DNA of 36,608 nucleotides from positions 1-36,608 of the forward strand of contig JAJPEP010000089.1 of the NCBI GenBank assembly GCA_021166845.1, given 5' to 3'. The stretch comes from Thiobacillus sp. GTDB lineage: Bacteria; Pseudomonadota; Gammaproteobacteria; Burkholderiales; Thiobacillaceae. This document shows, one piece after another, positions 1-10,903 of the stretch; within the stretch, counting starts at the first letter, position 1, and every line of letters starts with the position of its first letter. Made by a program: the position numbers and the translations under genes. The notes beneath the pieces are model-generated. The model had not been told where the DNA came from. It saw nothing but the letters and a program-made list of their open reading frames with translations, and ran no database searches.

Positions 1-779
1 AAGTTGCAGTGCATGGACTCGTCGCGCAGGATGTACTGGTACTGCTCGGCGGCGCCGGTCATCTTGTTCTGGCGGCCGAGCGCGAGGATCTGCACGAAGC
101 CGACGTAGAAGAAGATGCCTTCCATGATGCAGGCGAAGACAATCAGCGACTTCAGGAGCTTCTGGTCGGCCTCGGGGGTGCCGGTCTTGAATTCGGGGTT
201 GGTCAGCGTGTCGATGAAAGGGATGAGGAAGTCATCCTTGTCGCGGATGCTGGCGACTTCGTGATAGGCGTTGAAGATTTCGCCTTCGTCCAGGCCCAGG
301 CTTTCGACGATGTACTGGTAGGCGTGGGTGTGGATGGCCTCTTCGAACGCCTGGCGCAGCAGGTACTGGCGGCATTCGGGTGCGGTGATGTGGCGGTAGG
401 TGCCGAGCACGATGTTGTTGGCCGCCAGGGAGTCTGCCGTGACGAAGAAGCCGAGGTTGCGCTTGACGATGCGGCGCTCGTCTTCGGTCAGCGCGGTCGG
501 ATCTTTCCACTGCGCGATGTCGCGGCTCATGTTCACTTCCTGCGGCATCCAGTGGTTGGCGCAGCCGGCGAGGTATTTCTCCCACGCCCATTTGTACTTG
601 AAGGGGACGAGCTGGTTCACGTCGGTGGCGCCGTTGATCACGCGCTTGTCGGCGGCGCGCACGCGGGTGGCCTGCGGCGCGGGTGCGGCGGGTGTCCGTG
701 CAGCGGGAGCGTACTCAGGCTCGGGCATGCGCGGCGCGAGTTGCGGGGCGGGCATGACGTCTTCTTCAAAGTTCAGCAT
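1..779 (-). CDS. nrdB: Ribonucleoside-diphosphate reductase beta subunit (class Ia R2), 3' end outside window
   Basis: This is the small subunit of aerobic class I ribonucleotide reductase, which holds the di-iron/tyrosyl radical used by NrdA to reduce ribonucleotides to deoxyribonucleotides in the cytoplasm. The first 259 residues are in the window. All six expected metal ligands can be placed: D116, E147, H150, E220, E254 and H257, with the radical tyrosine Y154 in [10 protein letters not shown]. The ATG at 777-779 is preceded by AAGGAG about 10 nt upstream. The N-terminal 40 residues are rich in Pro and Ala and look unstructured. The gene lies downstream of nrdA on the same strand but is separated from it by about 470 bp of dispersed repeat. 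Identification rests on the ligand pattern and is firm; the C-terminus, including the NrdA-binding tail, is not visible. Confidence 0.96.
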   Translation of the reverse strand, partial: MLNFEEDVMPAPQLAPRMPEPEYAPAARTPAAPAPQATRVRAADKRVINGATDVNQLVPFKYKWAWEKYLAGCANHWMPQEVNMSRDIAQWKDPTALTEDERRIVKRNLGFFVTADSLAANNIVLGTYRHITAPECRQYLLRQAFEEAIHTHAYQYIVESLGLDEGEIFNAYHEVASIRDKDDFLIPFIDTLTNPEFKTGTPEADQKLLKSLIVFACIMEGIFFYVGFVQILALGRQNKMTGAAEQYQYILRDESMHCN

Positions 780-819
780 CGTTCTCTTCTCCTTTGGTTT
801 GGTTGCACCAAAGTGGGCT

Positions 820-1240
820 GTGCCCACACTGCTTATTCAACATTTGGCGGGAGGGTGTCACCCTCTGATGAAGCCTCTAACCATTCGACCAAGCCCGTAA
901 ACGGGCAAGTCGCTGGTTATCCCCTACCCTTCTCCCTCAAGGGAGAGGGGAGCTTTTCCTTCCCTTCTGCGCCATCTCGACTGGGCCGACCCGGCGGGGG
1001 AATTCGGCGAGCACGGTCTGAGCCCGCAGGGCGAGTTGCGCAGCCGCCCCGACGGATCGGTTCAGTCAAGACCCGCCCCGAAGGGGTGGCGCAGCAGGGT
1101 CGCCTTTTCTTTGGTTACTTTCTTTTGGCGAAGCAAAAGAAAGTGACTCGCTGCCGGGCGACCCCCGGCCAACGGACGTTCGCTCATTGCGGGTGCATCC
1201 ATTGACACGGCGTCTCCCTCACCCCAAAGGGGCGAGAGGA
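820..1240. repeat. Dispersed intergenic repeat block between nrdA and nrdB
   Basis: The roughly 470 bp between the two ribonucleotide reductase genes holds no convincing gene. It carries several inverted repeats: TCTCCCT/AGGGAGA near 931-946, a perfect 11-bp stem ACTTTCTTTTG/CAAAAGAAAGT with a 6-nt loop at 1117-1144, and CTC-CCCC/GGGG-GAG at 1218-1236. Blocks of this type (CTCCC-rich hairpin, then a TTTGGTTACTTTCTTTTGGCGAAG-like hairpin) are in my experience scattered between genes of many beta- and gammaproteobacteria. None of the hairpins is followed by a T-run on either strand, so simple terminators are unlikely. Assignment as a dispersed family is from memory; the hairpins are seen directly. 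Confidence 0.6.
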
Positions 1241-1250
1241 CCCCCTTCTA

Positions 1251-4154
1251 TTACTGGCACGCCTCGCATTCCTCGAACCCCGGATCTCCCGGACGCATGG
1301 TGCAGGCCTTGCCTTCGACCTCCGGCACCGGCAGGTTGGCCGCCGCCGCGTCGATCGCGCTCGGTGCAGCGCCCATGCCGCCGCCGACGTGGGCCGACAC
1401 GGCGTTGAGCTCGCCGCCCTTGCCGGTGGATTTCTCCGCGGACGTCGCGCCCAGGGTGCGCAGGTAGTAGGTGGTCTTGAGGCCACGCACCCACGCCAGC
1501 TTGTAGATGTCGTCGAGCTTCTTGCCGGAGGCGCCGGCCATGTAGATGGTGAGGCTCTGCGCCTGGTCGATCCACGTCTGGCGGCGGCTGGCGCATTCGA
1601 TCAGCCACTTAGGCTCCATCTCGAACGCGGTGGCGTAGAGCGCGCGCAGCTCGGCCGGGATGCGGTCGATGCGGGCGAGGCTGCCGTCGAAGTACTTGAT
1701 GTCGGCGACCATGACCTCGTCCCACATGCCGAGCTTCTTCAGGTCAGACACGAGGTACTTGTTGACCACGGTGAATTCGCCCGACAGGTTCGATTTCACG
1801 TACAGGTTCTGGTAGGTCGGCTCGATCGACGCGGAGACGCCGACGATGTTGGCGATGGTCGCGGTCGGCGCGATCGCCAGGCAGTTGGAGTTGCGCATGC
1901 CGTACTGGGCGATCCTCTGACGCAGCGCGTCCCAGTCGAGCGTGGCCGACGCATCGACTTCGAGGTAGCCGCCGCGCTCTTCGAGCAAGAGACGATTCGA
2001 GTCGTGCGGCAGGATGCCGCGGCTCCACAGGCTGCCTTCGTAGCTGGAGTAGCGGCCGCGCTCGGCGGCGAGCTCGGTCGACGCCCAGTAGGCGTAGTAG
2101 GCGACGGCTTCCATCGAGCGGTCGGCGAACTCGACCGCCGCATCAGAAGCGTAGGCAACGCGCAGCTCCTGCAGCGCGTCCTGGAAGCCCATGATGCCCA
2201 GGCCCACCGGACGGTGCTTGAGGTTGGCGTTGCGCGCCTTGCCGACGGCGTAGTAGTTGACGTCGACGACGTTGTCGAGCATGCGCATCGCGGTGTGGAT
2301 CGTCGCCTTCAGCTTGTCGAGATCCAGTTGCCCGTCTTTCAGATGATTGACGAGATTGACCGAGCCGAGGTTGCACACGGCGACCTCAAAGTCGTTGGTG
2401 TTGAGCGTGATCTCGGTGCACAGGTTGGAGCTATGCACGACGCCGACGTGCTGCTGCGGGCTGCGGATGTTGCACGGGTCCTTGAACGTGATCCAGGGGT
2501 GGCCGGTCTCGAACAGCATCGACAGCATCTTGCGCCACATCTGCAGGGCGGGGATGCGCTTGTACAGCTTGATCTCGCCACGGTCCGCCTTGCGCTCGTA
2601 TTCGGTGTAGGCCTCGGCGAACTTGCGGCCGTAGAGGTCATGCAGGTCGGGCACGTCGTTCGGCGAGAACAGCGTCCAGTCGCCGCCTTCCATCACGCGC
2701 TGCATGAAGAGATCGGGAATCCAGTTCGCGGTGTTCATGTCGTGGGTGCGGCGGCGGTCGTCGCCGGTGTTCTTCCTGAGGTCGAGGAACTCCTCGATGT
2801 CGAGGTGCCAGGTCTCGAGGTAGGCGCACACCGCGCCCTTGCGCTTGCCGCCCTGGTTCACCGCGACGGCGGTGTCGTTGACGACCTTGAGGAAGGGGAC
2901 GACGCCCTGCGACTTGCCGTTGGTGCCCTTGATGCGGGCACCCATCGCACGCACCGGGGTCCAATCGTTGCCGAGGCCGCCGGCGTACTTCTGCAGCATG
3001 GCGTTTTCCTTGATCGCCTGATAGATGCCGTCGAGGTCGTCGGTGACGGTGGTCAGGTAGCAGGAAGACAGCTGGGAATGCCGCGTGCCGGCGTTGAACA
3101 GAGTCGGCGTCGAGCTCATGAAGTCGAAGCTGGACAGCACCTGGTAGAACTCGATGGCACGCGCCTCGCGGTCGATCTCGTTGATCGCAAGCCCCATCGC
3201 CACGCGCATGAAGAAGGCCTGCGGCAGTTCGATGCGGCTTTCTTCAATATGCAGGAAATAACGGTCATACAGGGTCTGCAGGCCAAGGTAGCCGAACTGG
3301 AAGTCGCGGTCGGCATCGAGCACGGCGGCCAGCCGCGCCAGGTCAAACTGGGCGAGCTTCTCGTCGAGCAGTTCGGCGGCGATGCCTTTCTTGATGTAGG
3401 CGGGGAAATACTCGGCGTAGCGCGCGCCCATCTCGGCCTGCGTCACCGTCTCGCCCAGCACTTCGTGGCGGATGGAGACGAGCAGCAGGCGGGCGGTGAC
3501 CAGCGAATACGCCGGATCCTGCTCGATCATCGAGCGCGCGGCCAGCACCAGCGCCTTTTCGACTTCGGCCATCGGCACGCCGTCGTAGAGGTCGCGCAGC
3601 ACGGTCTGCATGATCGGCTCGGCGCGCACGGTCTCGCCCAGGCCGGCGCAGGCGTCGGCCAGCAGGCCGGCCAGACGCGCGGTGTCGAGCGGCTTTTTCA
3701 CGCCGTCCTCGATCACATGGAGCTGCACTTCGGGCACGCTGGCGGCCTTCTGCGCGGCGCGTTCCTGAGTGCGCTTTTCGCGGTACAGCACATAGGAACG
3801 CGCGACTTCGTGCTCGCCCGAGCGCATCAGCGCCAGCTCGACCTGGTCCTGGATGTCCTCGATGTGGAAGGTGCCGCCATTCGGATTGCGCCGCATCAGC
3901 GCCGCCGTCACCTGATTGGTGATCGACTCGACCAGCTCGCGGATGCGCGCCGAGGCCGCGGCCTGCCCGCCCTGCACCGCGATAAAGGCCTTGGTCACGG
4001 CGATGGCGATCTTGTTGGGCGCGAAGCCCACCACAGCGCCGTTGCGGCGGATGATCCTGTAGTCGGCGTAGCGCGCGTCGACCACCACCGGTTCGGCGGT
4101 TTCGAGCGACGGGACGGCGGGGGATACGGCGGATTCGGTGGCGACGTTCAACAT
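1251..4154 (-). CDS. nrdA: Ribonucleoside-diphosphate reductase alpha subunit (class Ia R1)
   Basis: The catalytic subunit of ribonucleotide reductase, 967 residues. It has two ATP-cone regions in tandem at about 45-140 and 155-250, which set dATP inhibition and overall activity, followed by the 10-stranded barrel. Active-site cysteines are C365 (LSSCYL), C579 with E581 (NLCTEI) and C594 (AVCNLGSVNL). The radical-transfer tyrosine region PTYQNLY is present, and the C-terminal redox pair C963/C966 (CEAC) sits in the last five residues. The ATG at 4152-4154 has AAGGAG 8 nt upstream. A double ATP cone makes it longer than the E. coli enzyme (about 760). Transcription probably starts at the strong promoter at 4303-4330 and may read on to nrdB. 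Confidence 0.97.
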   Translation of the reverse strand: MLNVATESAVSPAVPSLETAEPVVVDARYADYRIIRRNGAVVGFAPNKIAIAVTKAFIAVQGGQAAASARIRELVESITNQVTAALMRRNPNGGTFHIEDIQDQVELALMRSGEHEVARSYVLYREKRTQERAAQKAASVPEVQLHVIEDGVKKPLDTARLAGLLADACAGLGETVRAEPIMQTVLRDLYDGVPMAEVEKALVLAARSMIEQDPAYSLVTARLLLVSIRHEVLGETVTQAEMGARYAEYFPAYIKKGIAAELLDEKLAQFDLARLAAVLDADRDFQFGYLGLQTLYDRYFLHIEESRIELPQAFFMRVAMGLAINEIDREARAIEFYQVLSSFDFMSSTPTLFNAGTRHSQLSSCYLTTVTDDLDGIYQAIKENAMLQKYAGGLGNDWTPVRAMGARIKGTNGKSQGVVPFLKVVNDTAVAVNQGGKRKGAVCAYLETWHLDIEEFLDLRKNTGDDRRRTHDMNTANWIPDLFMQRVMEGGDWTLFSPNDVPDLHDLYGRKFAEAYTEYERKADRGEIKLYKRIPALQMWRKMLSMLFETGHPWITFKDPCNIRSPQQHVGVVHSSNLCTEITLNTNDFEVAVCNLGSVNLVNHLKDGQLDLDKLKATIHTAMRMLDNVVDVNYYAVGKARNANLKHRPVGLGIMGFQDALQELRVAYASDAAVEFADRSMEAVAYYAYWASTELAAERGRYSSYEGSLWSRGILPHDSNRLLLEERGGYLEVDASATLDWDALRQRIAQYGMRNSNCLAIAPTATIANIVGVSASIEPTYQNLYVKSNLSGEFTVVNKYLVSDLKKLGMWDEVMVADIKYFDGSLARIDRIPAELRALYATAFEMEPKWLIECASRRQTWIDQAQSLTIYMAGASGKKLDDIYKLAWVRGLKTTYYLRTLGATSAEKSTGKGGELNAVSAHVGGGMGAAPSAIDAAAANLPVPEVEGKACTMRPGDPGFEECEACQ

Positions 4155-4253
4155 CTACAAGGCTCCTTGGTGGGGATGGCAAAAAACCGGGCGGCCGCGT
4201 AAGGAATTCACAACTTACACACAGCTTGCCCAGCCCTCGTTCCACATAGTTAT

Positions 4254-4269
4254 ACACAACATATTGTGG
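4254..4269. promoter_or_regulatory. Candidate NrdR box upstream of nrdA
   Basis: ACACAACATATTGTGG is an imperfect palindrome (CACAA-4-TTGTG) resembling the A/T-centred palindromes bound by the NrdR repressor before ribonucleotide reductase genes. It lies about 30 bp downstream of the predicted nrdA transcription start. A partly similar sequence (CCACATAGTTATACAC, 4242-4257) overlaps it. NrdR usually binds two boxes about 31 bp apart, and a clear second box at that spacing is not seen, so this is a candidate only. Confidence 0.4.
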
Positions 4270-4302
4270 TCCGGAGGCGGAACAGATACAAATTCTGGAC
4301 AA

Positions 4303-4330
4303 ATTCTAGATGCATGGTCCGGCGTGTCAA
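4303..4330 (-). promoter_or_regulatory. Sigma-70 promoter of nrdA
   Basis: Read on the minus strand, TTGACA (4330-4325) and TAGAAT (4308-4303) are separated by 16 bp. This matches the consensus 6/6 and 5/6. The start of transcription would be near 4296, giving a leader of about 140 nt before the nrdA ATG. It is the best promoter match noticed in the window. Confidence 0.7.
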
Positions 4331-4529
4331 CATGGATATGCACATTTATTTCGCAGGCATTTTTCGCCGCCCGGGAAATCCCAGGGCGAATCGGAGTTTC
4401 TGCCGGACAGCCTGCCTAAATATTGAACAGAGGTGACGTCTGGATGCGGCCTGGCGCCAAGAAACGTCCGGCCAGGCCCATGGACACGTTGGAATTCAGC
4501 GTATTAGCATGTTCGAATACAGGGCGCGC

Positions 4530-4557
4530 CGCGCAAAGACTGCTGAATCTTTGCGCG
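4530..4557. repeat. Inverted repeat upstream of purU
   Basis: A perfect 9-bp stem (CGCGCAAAG / CTTTGCGCG) encloses a 10-nt loop. It is not followed by a T-run, so it is not a standard terminator. It lies in the 325-bp gap between the nrdA promoter and purU (4331-4656), which otherwise holds no gene that I can support; a possible -10 (TATGAT, 4614-4619) without a good -35 lies about 40 bp before purU. The hairpin could be an operator or an mRNA leader structure; its function is not known. Confidence 0.4.
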
Positions 4558-4656
4558 CCCCGGCGAAAGCGGATGGGCGCCGGACCCCATAAGGCGATCA
4601 GGGGATTTTTGGTTATGATTGGGTAAAAAACCCCCTATCGTACCGGGCACCATTCC

Positions 4657-5511
4657 ATGCGCCATACCGCTGTTCTGCTGATTTCCTGCCCCGACCAGAA
4701 GGGACTGGTCGCCGCCATTGCCGATTTTCTGCTGCTGCACAACGCCAACATCCTGCACGCGGACCAGCATCAGGACGCCGAACTGAAGCTGTTCCTGATG
4801 CGGGTGGAATGGGAACTGGCGGAATTCAACCTTGACCTGGCCGAATTTTCCGTGGCCTTCGGACCCATCGCCGCCCGCTTCGGGATGACCTGGCGCCTCG
4901 CCGAGTCGAGCCGCAAGCAGCGCATGGCGGTGTTCGTGTCGAAGTTCGACCACTGCCTGGCCGACCTGCTCTACCGCTACCAGAGCGGCGAGCTGCACTG
5001 CGAGCTGCCGATCGTCCTCAGCAACCACGAGGACACGCGCTGGCTGGCCGATGCCTACCGCGTGCCCTACCAGCACCTGGCGATACAAAAGGATGCCAAG
5101 CACGAGGCCGAGCTGACGCAGCTGGCGATCCTGCGCGACCGCAAGATCGATTTCATCGTGCTGGCGCGCTACATGCAGGTGCTGTCACCCGATTTCATCC
5201 GCCACTTTCCCAACCGCATCATCAACATCCACCATTCCTTCCTGCCCGCGTTTCACGGCGCCAAGCCGTATCACCGGGCGTTCGAACGCGGGGTCAAGCT
5301 GATCGGCGCGACCGCGCACTACGTCACCGAAACCCTCGACGACGGCCCCATCATCGAGCAGGACGTGGCGCGCATCTCGCACCGCGACGCCATAGACGAC
5401 CTGGTCAAGAAGGGGGCGGATCTGGAGAAGGTGGTGCTGTCGCGCGCGGTGAAATGGCACCTGGACAACCGCGTGCTGGTGTACGCCAACAAGACCGTCG
5501 TGTTCGACTGA
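4657..5511 (+). CDS. purU: Formyltetrahydrofolate deformylase
   Basis: Hydrolyses 10-formyltetrahydrofolate to tetrahydrofolate and formate, balancing one-carbon pools and supplying formate. The 284-residue length is typical. An N-terminal ACT domain (about residues 5-80, beginning TAVLLISCPDQKGLVAAI) is followed by a formyltransferase-fold hydrolase domain (about 88-284). The catalytic residues of that fold are visible as N190 and H192 (NIHHSFLP) and the aspartate pair 228/229 (TLDDGPII). The next gene starts 4 bp after the stop, so it probably heads the operon with the PilZ-like gene, wrbA and the DUF2069 gene. Identification is firm. Confidence 0.96.
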   Translation: MRHTAVLLISCPDQKGLVAAIADFLLLHNANILHADQHQDAELKLFLMRVEWELAEFNLDLAEFSVAFGPIAARFGMTWRLAESSRKQRMAVFVSKFDHCLADLLYRYQSGELHCELPIVLSNHEDTRWLADAYRVPYQHLAIQKDAKHEAELTQLAILRDRKIDFIVLARYMQVLSPDFIRHFPNRIINIHHSFLPAFHGAKPYHRAFERGVKLIGATAHYVTETLDDGPIIEQDVARISHRDAIDDLVKKGADLEKVVLSRAVKWHLDNRVLVYANKTVVFD

Positions 5512-5515
5512 ATCC

Positions 5516-8003
<2,488 letters not shown>

Positions 8004-8157
8004 GAAGACGCTGACTTAATCCAGAATTGTTTATCAGGTTCATTTCATTCAACCGTATGCTGCGGTAGGAGGGCCGCCCCCCGGGCCTAAGCCGTGGTGG
8101 TTGCAGCAGTGCGAAATTCGGGGCGAGGGCACCCCTCCATGTCACGGCGGCGGGAAT

Positions 8158-8220
8158 TTTGTGGGAGCGGGTTTACCCGCGATCGGGGCGGGGCGATCGG
8201 GGCTAAAGCCCCCCCCCCCT
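8158..8220. repeat. Two REP-like palindromes
   Basis: GCGGGTTTACCCGC (8167-8180), preceded by GTGGGA, and GGGGCTAAAGCCCC (8199-8212), followed by a C-run, are short palindromes of the kind seen in proteobacterial REP elements (in Pseudomonas, 'CGCGGGTAAACCCGCTCCCACA'). They sit in the 368-bp gap between two converging genes (8004-8371), which holds no gene that I can support. Elements like this often end transcripts or are moved by RAYT transposases; no RAYT gene is in the window. Confidence 0.55.
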
Positions 8221-8371
8221 ACAAATCACCTGGTGAACCATCTCGGTTAATCCATCATCGCGTCCTTGTACGCAATGACGAATCAGCATCACTCTGATAA
8301 AGAAACGTCCGGAACCGGGCGCCGGCCACGAACAATCCGGCCTCCCGGCTCGCCAGCGAAACAAGCCTTGC

Positions 8372-9742
8372 CTATTGCGCGGCGGGCAGTGTCAGGACCG
8401 CCCGCAGCCCCCCCAGCGGCGAATCCGCCAGCACGACCTGACCGCCATACATGCGGGCCAGGTCGTCGACGATGGCCAGCCCGAGCCCGCTGCCGGGAAC
8501 CTGCTGATCAGCCCTGACGCCGCGGCGGAGCATGGCCTCCCGCTGTTCCGCGGCGATGCCCTTGCCATCGTCGTCGACGCGGATCACGAGCTGGTCCTGT
8601 TCGATCCCGGCGTCGATCTCGACGCGGCGCGACGCCCACTTGCAGGCGTTGTCGAGCAGGTTGCCGAGCATTTCCTGCAAATCCTGCGCTTCGCCGCGAA
8701 ACGCCAGGCTTGCCGGCATCGGCTGGACGACCAGCTCAAGATCGCGCCCGGCATGAATGCGCCGCATGGTCCGCACCAGCCCGTCAACAACGGGACCGAG
8801 CGGCGTCCGCGCGCCCGGCAGGCGAGCCGCGGCCGCGGCCTGCGCCCGCGCCAGGTGGTAATCCACCTGCCTGCGTGCCATCTCGACCTGGGCGGCCACC
8901 AGACGCGCCAGCGCATCGTCTTTGCCGTCGGCCGAATTGGCAAGGACGCTCAAGGGCGTTTTCAGCGCATGGGCGAGATTGCCCGCCTGGGTGCGGGCAC
9001 GCTCGACGACTTCGGCGTTGCGCGCCAGCACGGTGTTGAATTCCTCGACCAGCGGCATGATTTCCGCCGGGAACGCCCCCTCCATCCGCTGCGCTTCACC
9101 GCGGTGCACGCGTCCGAGCGCAGCGCGCAGCTTCCGCAGCGGCGCCAGTCCGATAAAGACCTGCACCAGCGCCGCCAGCGCCAGCCCGAGGCCCAGCACG
9201 CCCAGCGCCAGCCAGAGCTCCTTGTTGAAGCGCGCCACCGGCTCGATCATCAGGCCTTCATCGGCGGCGACGATCAGCCGCAGCGGCAGCGCGTCGATCC
9301 GCACGCTGCGCTCGACCATCCCCAGCGTCTCCCCTTGCGGGCCGGCGATGCGATGCTGATGAACGTCCCCGCTGGCGGGCGCATCCGCGGGCACGCGCAG
9401 CACCTGATCCCAAAGGGAGCGCGAACGCATCACGGCCGTGCTTGCCGGAAAACCGGAGCCGGCGAGGCGGTCGATCTGCCAGTAGAGGCCCGCGAAAGGC
9501 TTGTTGAGGCGGGGATCGCTCAGCGGCATCGCCAGCGTCGGCCGGCCCTGGCCGTCGAGCGCCAGCTGGGCGGTCAACTGGTCGAGATGGGTTTTCAGTT
9601 CGGCATGAAACTGCAGTTCCACATGCTGGCGAAACATGTTGCCCAGCCCCCATCCGGCAACGAGGATGGTGGCGGCAATCCAGAACAGCGTGCCCAGCAG
9701 CAGACGAAAGCGCAGCGAGCCGCGCAGGGTGGCCAGCGTCAT
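8372..9742 (-). CDS. Two-component sensor histidine kinase, PhoQ-like
   Basis: A 456-residue membrane kinase that senses a periplasmic signal and phosphorylates the response regulator encoded just upstream. Membrane segments lie at about 13-33 and 177-200, with a periplasmic domain of about 140 residues between them. A HAMP-like linker (about 200-245) is followed by the dimerisation helix with the phospho-accepting H258 (NLAHALKTPL), the N-box (NLLDNACKWA, 361-370), the G1 box DDDGKGIA and the G2 box GSGLGLAI. The ATG overlaps the regulator stop codon (ATGA). Architecture is closest to PhoQ/QseC kinases; the signal is unknown, but the neighbouring cytochrome and PepSY genes point to redox, haem or metal stress. 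Confidence 0.93.
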   Translation of the reverse strand: MTLATLRGSLRFRLLLGTLFWIAATILVAGWGLGNMFRQHVELQFHAELKTHLDQLTAQLALDGQGRPTLAMPLSDPRLNKPFAGLYWQIDRLAGSGFPASTAVMRSRSLWDQVLRVPADAPASGDVHQHRIAGPQGETLGMVERSVRIDALPLRLIVAADEGLMIEPVARFNKELWLALGVLGLGLALAALVQVFIGLAPLRKLRAALGRVHRGEAQRMEGAFPAEIMPLVEEFNTVLARNAEVVERARTQAGNLAHALKTPLSVLANSADGKDDALARLVAAQVEMARRQVDYHLARAQAAAAARLPGARTPLGPVVDGLVRTMRRIHAGRDLELVVQPMPASLAFRGEAQDLQEMLGNLLDNACKWASRRVEIDAGIEQDQLVIRVDDDGKGIAAEQREAMLRRGVRADQQVPGSGLGLAIVDDLARMYGGQVVLADSPLGGLRAVLTLPAAQ

Positions 9743-10401
9743 TGCGGGTTGACGAGGCGATAGCCCATGCCGCGCACGGTTTCGATCAATCCGGGCGGCA
9801 GCTTCTTGCGCAGGCGGCCGATGAAAACCTCGACGGTGTTCGAATCGCGATCGAAATCCTGCGCATAGATGTGCTCGACCAGGTCGCTGCGGGAAACCAC
9901 CTCACCCGCGTGGTGCATGAGATACGCCAGCACGCGGTATTCGTGGCTGGTCAGCGTCAGGGCCCGGCCCTCGACGGTGACGCGGTTGTTGCGGGTGTCC
10001 AGCGTCACCGGGCCGCAAACCAGCTCGGCGCTGGCATGGCCGCCGGCGCGGCGGATCAGCGCGCGCAGGCGGGCCAGCAGCTCTTCCATGTGGAAAGGTT
10101 TGGTCAGGTAATCGTCGGCGCCGGCATCGATGCCGGCCACTTTTTCGGGCCAGTTGTCGCGCGCGGTAAGAATCAGCACCGGCATGGCGCGCCCGGCGAC
10201 GCGCCATTTTTTCAGCACCGTGATGCCGTCCATTTGCGGCAGGCCAAGATCCAGAACGACCGCGTCGAAAGGCTCGGTGTCGCCCATGAAGTGGGCATCG
10301 AGGCCGTTGTGCGCCACATCGACCGCATAACCGGCCTCGCGCACGCCCTCGGCCAGTTGCGCGGCCAGCGTCGGTTCATCTTCCACCACCAGGATGCGCA
10401 T
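9739..10401 (-). CDS. OmpR/PhoP-family response regulator
   Basis: A 220-residue regulator with a receiver domain (1-115) and a C-terminal winged helix (about 125-218). The phosphorylation site is D51 (VVLDLGLPQMDG), with the acidic pair E7/D8 and the conserved lysine in YLTKPFH. The DNA-binding half carries RVLAYLMHHAGEVVSRSDLVEHIY and ends in the recognition helix and wing (NTVEVFIGRLRKKL...VRGMGYRL). The start shares one base with the stop of the PepSY gene before it. Its likely targets are the two 11-bp-phased sites at 10816-10853 and 11867-11904, one of which lies just upstream of its own operon, implying autoregulation. Confidence 0.95.
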   Translation of the reverse strand: MRILVVEDEPTLAAQLAEGVREAGYAVDVAHNGLDAHFMGDTEPFDAVVLDLGLPQMDGITVLKKWRVAGRAMPVLILTARDNWPEKVAGIDAGADDYLTKPFHMEELLARLRALIRRAGGHASAELVCGPVTLDTRNNRVTVEGRALTLTSHEYRVLAYLMHHAGEVVSRSDLVEHIYAQDFDRDSNTVEVFIGRLRKKLPPGLIETVRGMGYRLVNPQ

Positions 10402-10790
10402 CAGCGTGCCGCTCCACGGCTGCCATCCTTGCCCTTCGACCCCTTGATGCCGAGCAGCTTGCCGTCGCGGGCATCGATCTCGATCTCGACCAGCGCCCCG
10501 CCCGTGCGCAGCAGCTTGATCTCGTACATCCAGCGCGCGTCCTCGCGCTCCAGTTCGACTTCCATGATCTGCCCCGGATAGTCGCGCTCGACCCGTTCCA
10601 GGATCGTCCGCAAGGGCACGATCTCGCCGGACTCCAGCGCCCGGCGGGCGCGGTCGTGGTCGTGCCCGTCGCCGGCCTGGCCCGCCCCGGCGCCCAGCAA
10701 GGCCAGCAGCAGCGCGGCGGAAAGCGCCGCGCGCAATCCCCTCGACGATTTTCTGCCTGACATCGCGGTATCCGGAATGGGTTTTTCCAT
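10401..10790 (-). CDS. PepSY-domain periplasmic protein, first gene of the two-component operon
   Basis: A 129-residue protein with an N-terminal hydrophobic segment (about 20-38, LRAALSAALLLALLGAGAGQAG) that looks like a signal peptide, followed by a PepSY domain (about 50-115: ILERVERDYPGQIMEVELERED ... YEIKLLRTGGALVEIEIDARDGKLL). PepSY proteins are frequent partners of OmpR-type two-component systems and may inhibit or tune the sensor from the periplasm; that role here is inference. A histidine/aspartate-rich stretch (GDGHDHDRA) follows the signal and could bind metal. The gene is divergent from the SHP cytochrome gene across a 113-bp promoter region. Confidence 0.85.
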   Translation of the reverse strand: MEKPIPDTAMSGRKSSRGLRAALSAALLLALLGAGAGQAGDGHDHDRARRALESGEIVPLRTILERVERDYPGQIMEVELEREDARWMYEIKLLRTGGALVEIEIDARDGKLLGIKGSKGKDGSRGAAR

Positions 10791-10815
10791 GCGTTTGTTT
10801 TTACCCCCGCAAGCC

Positions 10816-10853
10816 TGAACGCAGGATGAACGGCGGATTCACCTTCGGTTCAG
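10816..10853. promoter_or_regulatory. Putative response-regulator binding site, copy 1 (four half-sites, 11-bp phased)
   Basis: TGAAC begins at 10816 and 10827 and TTCA at 10838 and 10849, so four half-sites repeat every 11 bp on one face of the helix. The first 18 bp (TGAACGCAGGATGAACGG) differ by one base from copy 2 at 11867. OmpR-family regulators bind direct repeats with 10-11 bp spacing. The site lies between the divergent PepSY-regulator-kinase and SHP transcripts. A -10-like CAAAGT (10865-10870) follows 16 bp after the last half-site start. Confidence 0.65.
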
Positions 10854-10903
10854 TCCACCGCGGGCAAAGTGCGGCTTCACACCCATCGTAAAGGAGAAAA
10901 ACC

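Noticed and set aside
1117..1144. 11-bp hairpin as terminator of nrdA
   Set aside because: No T-run follows on either strand; it is better seen as part of the dispersed repeat.
1389..4202. Very long open frame on the plus strand, antisense to nrdA (also long antisense frames opposite leuA, ilvB and ilvC)
   Set aside because: These follow from high GC at third codon positions. Their products are rich in Asp, Val, His and Arg without any family pattern, while the minus-strand genes are certain.
4561..4630. Possible riboswitch (tetrahydrofolate or purine) before purU
   Set aside because: No core motif of a known class could be recognised.
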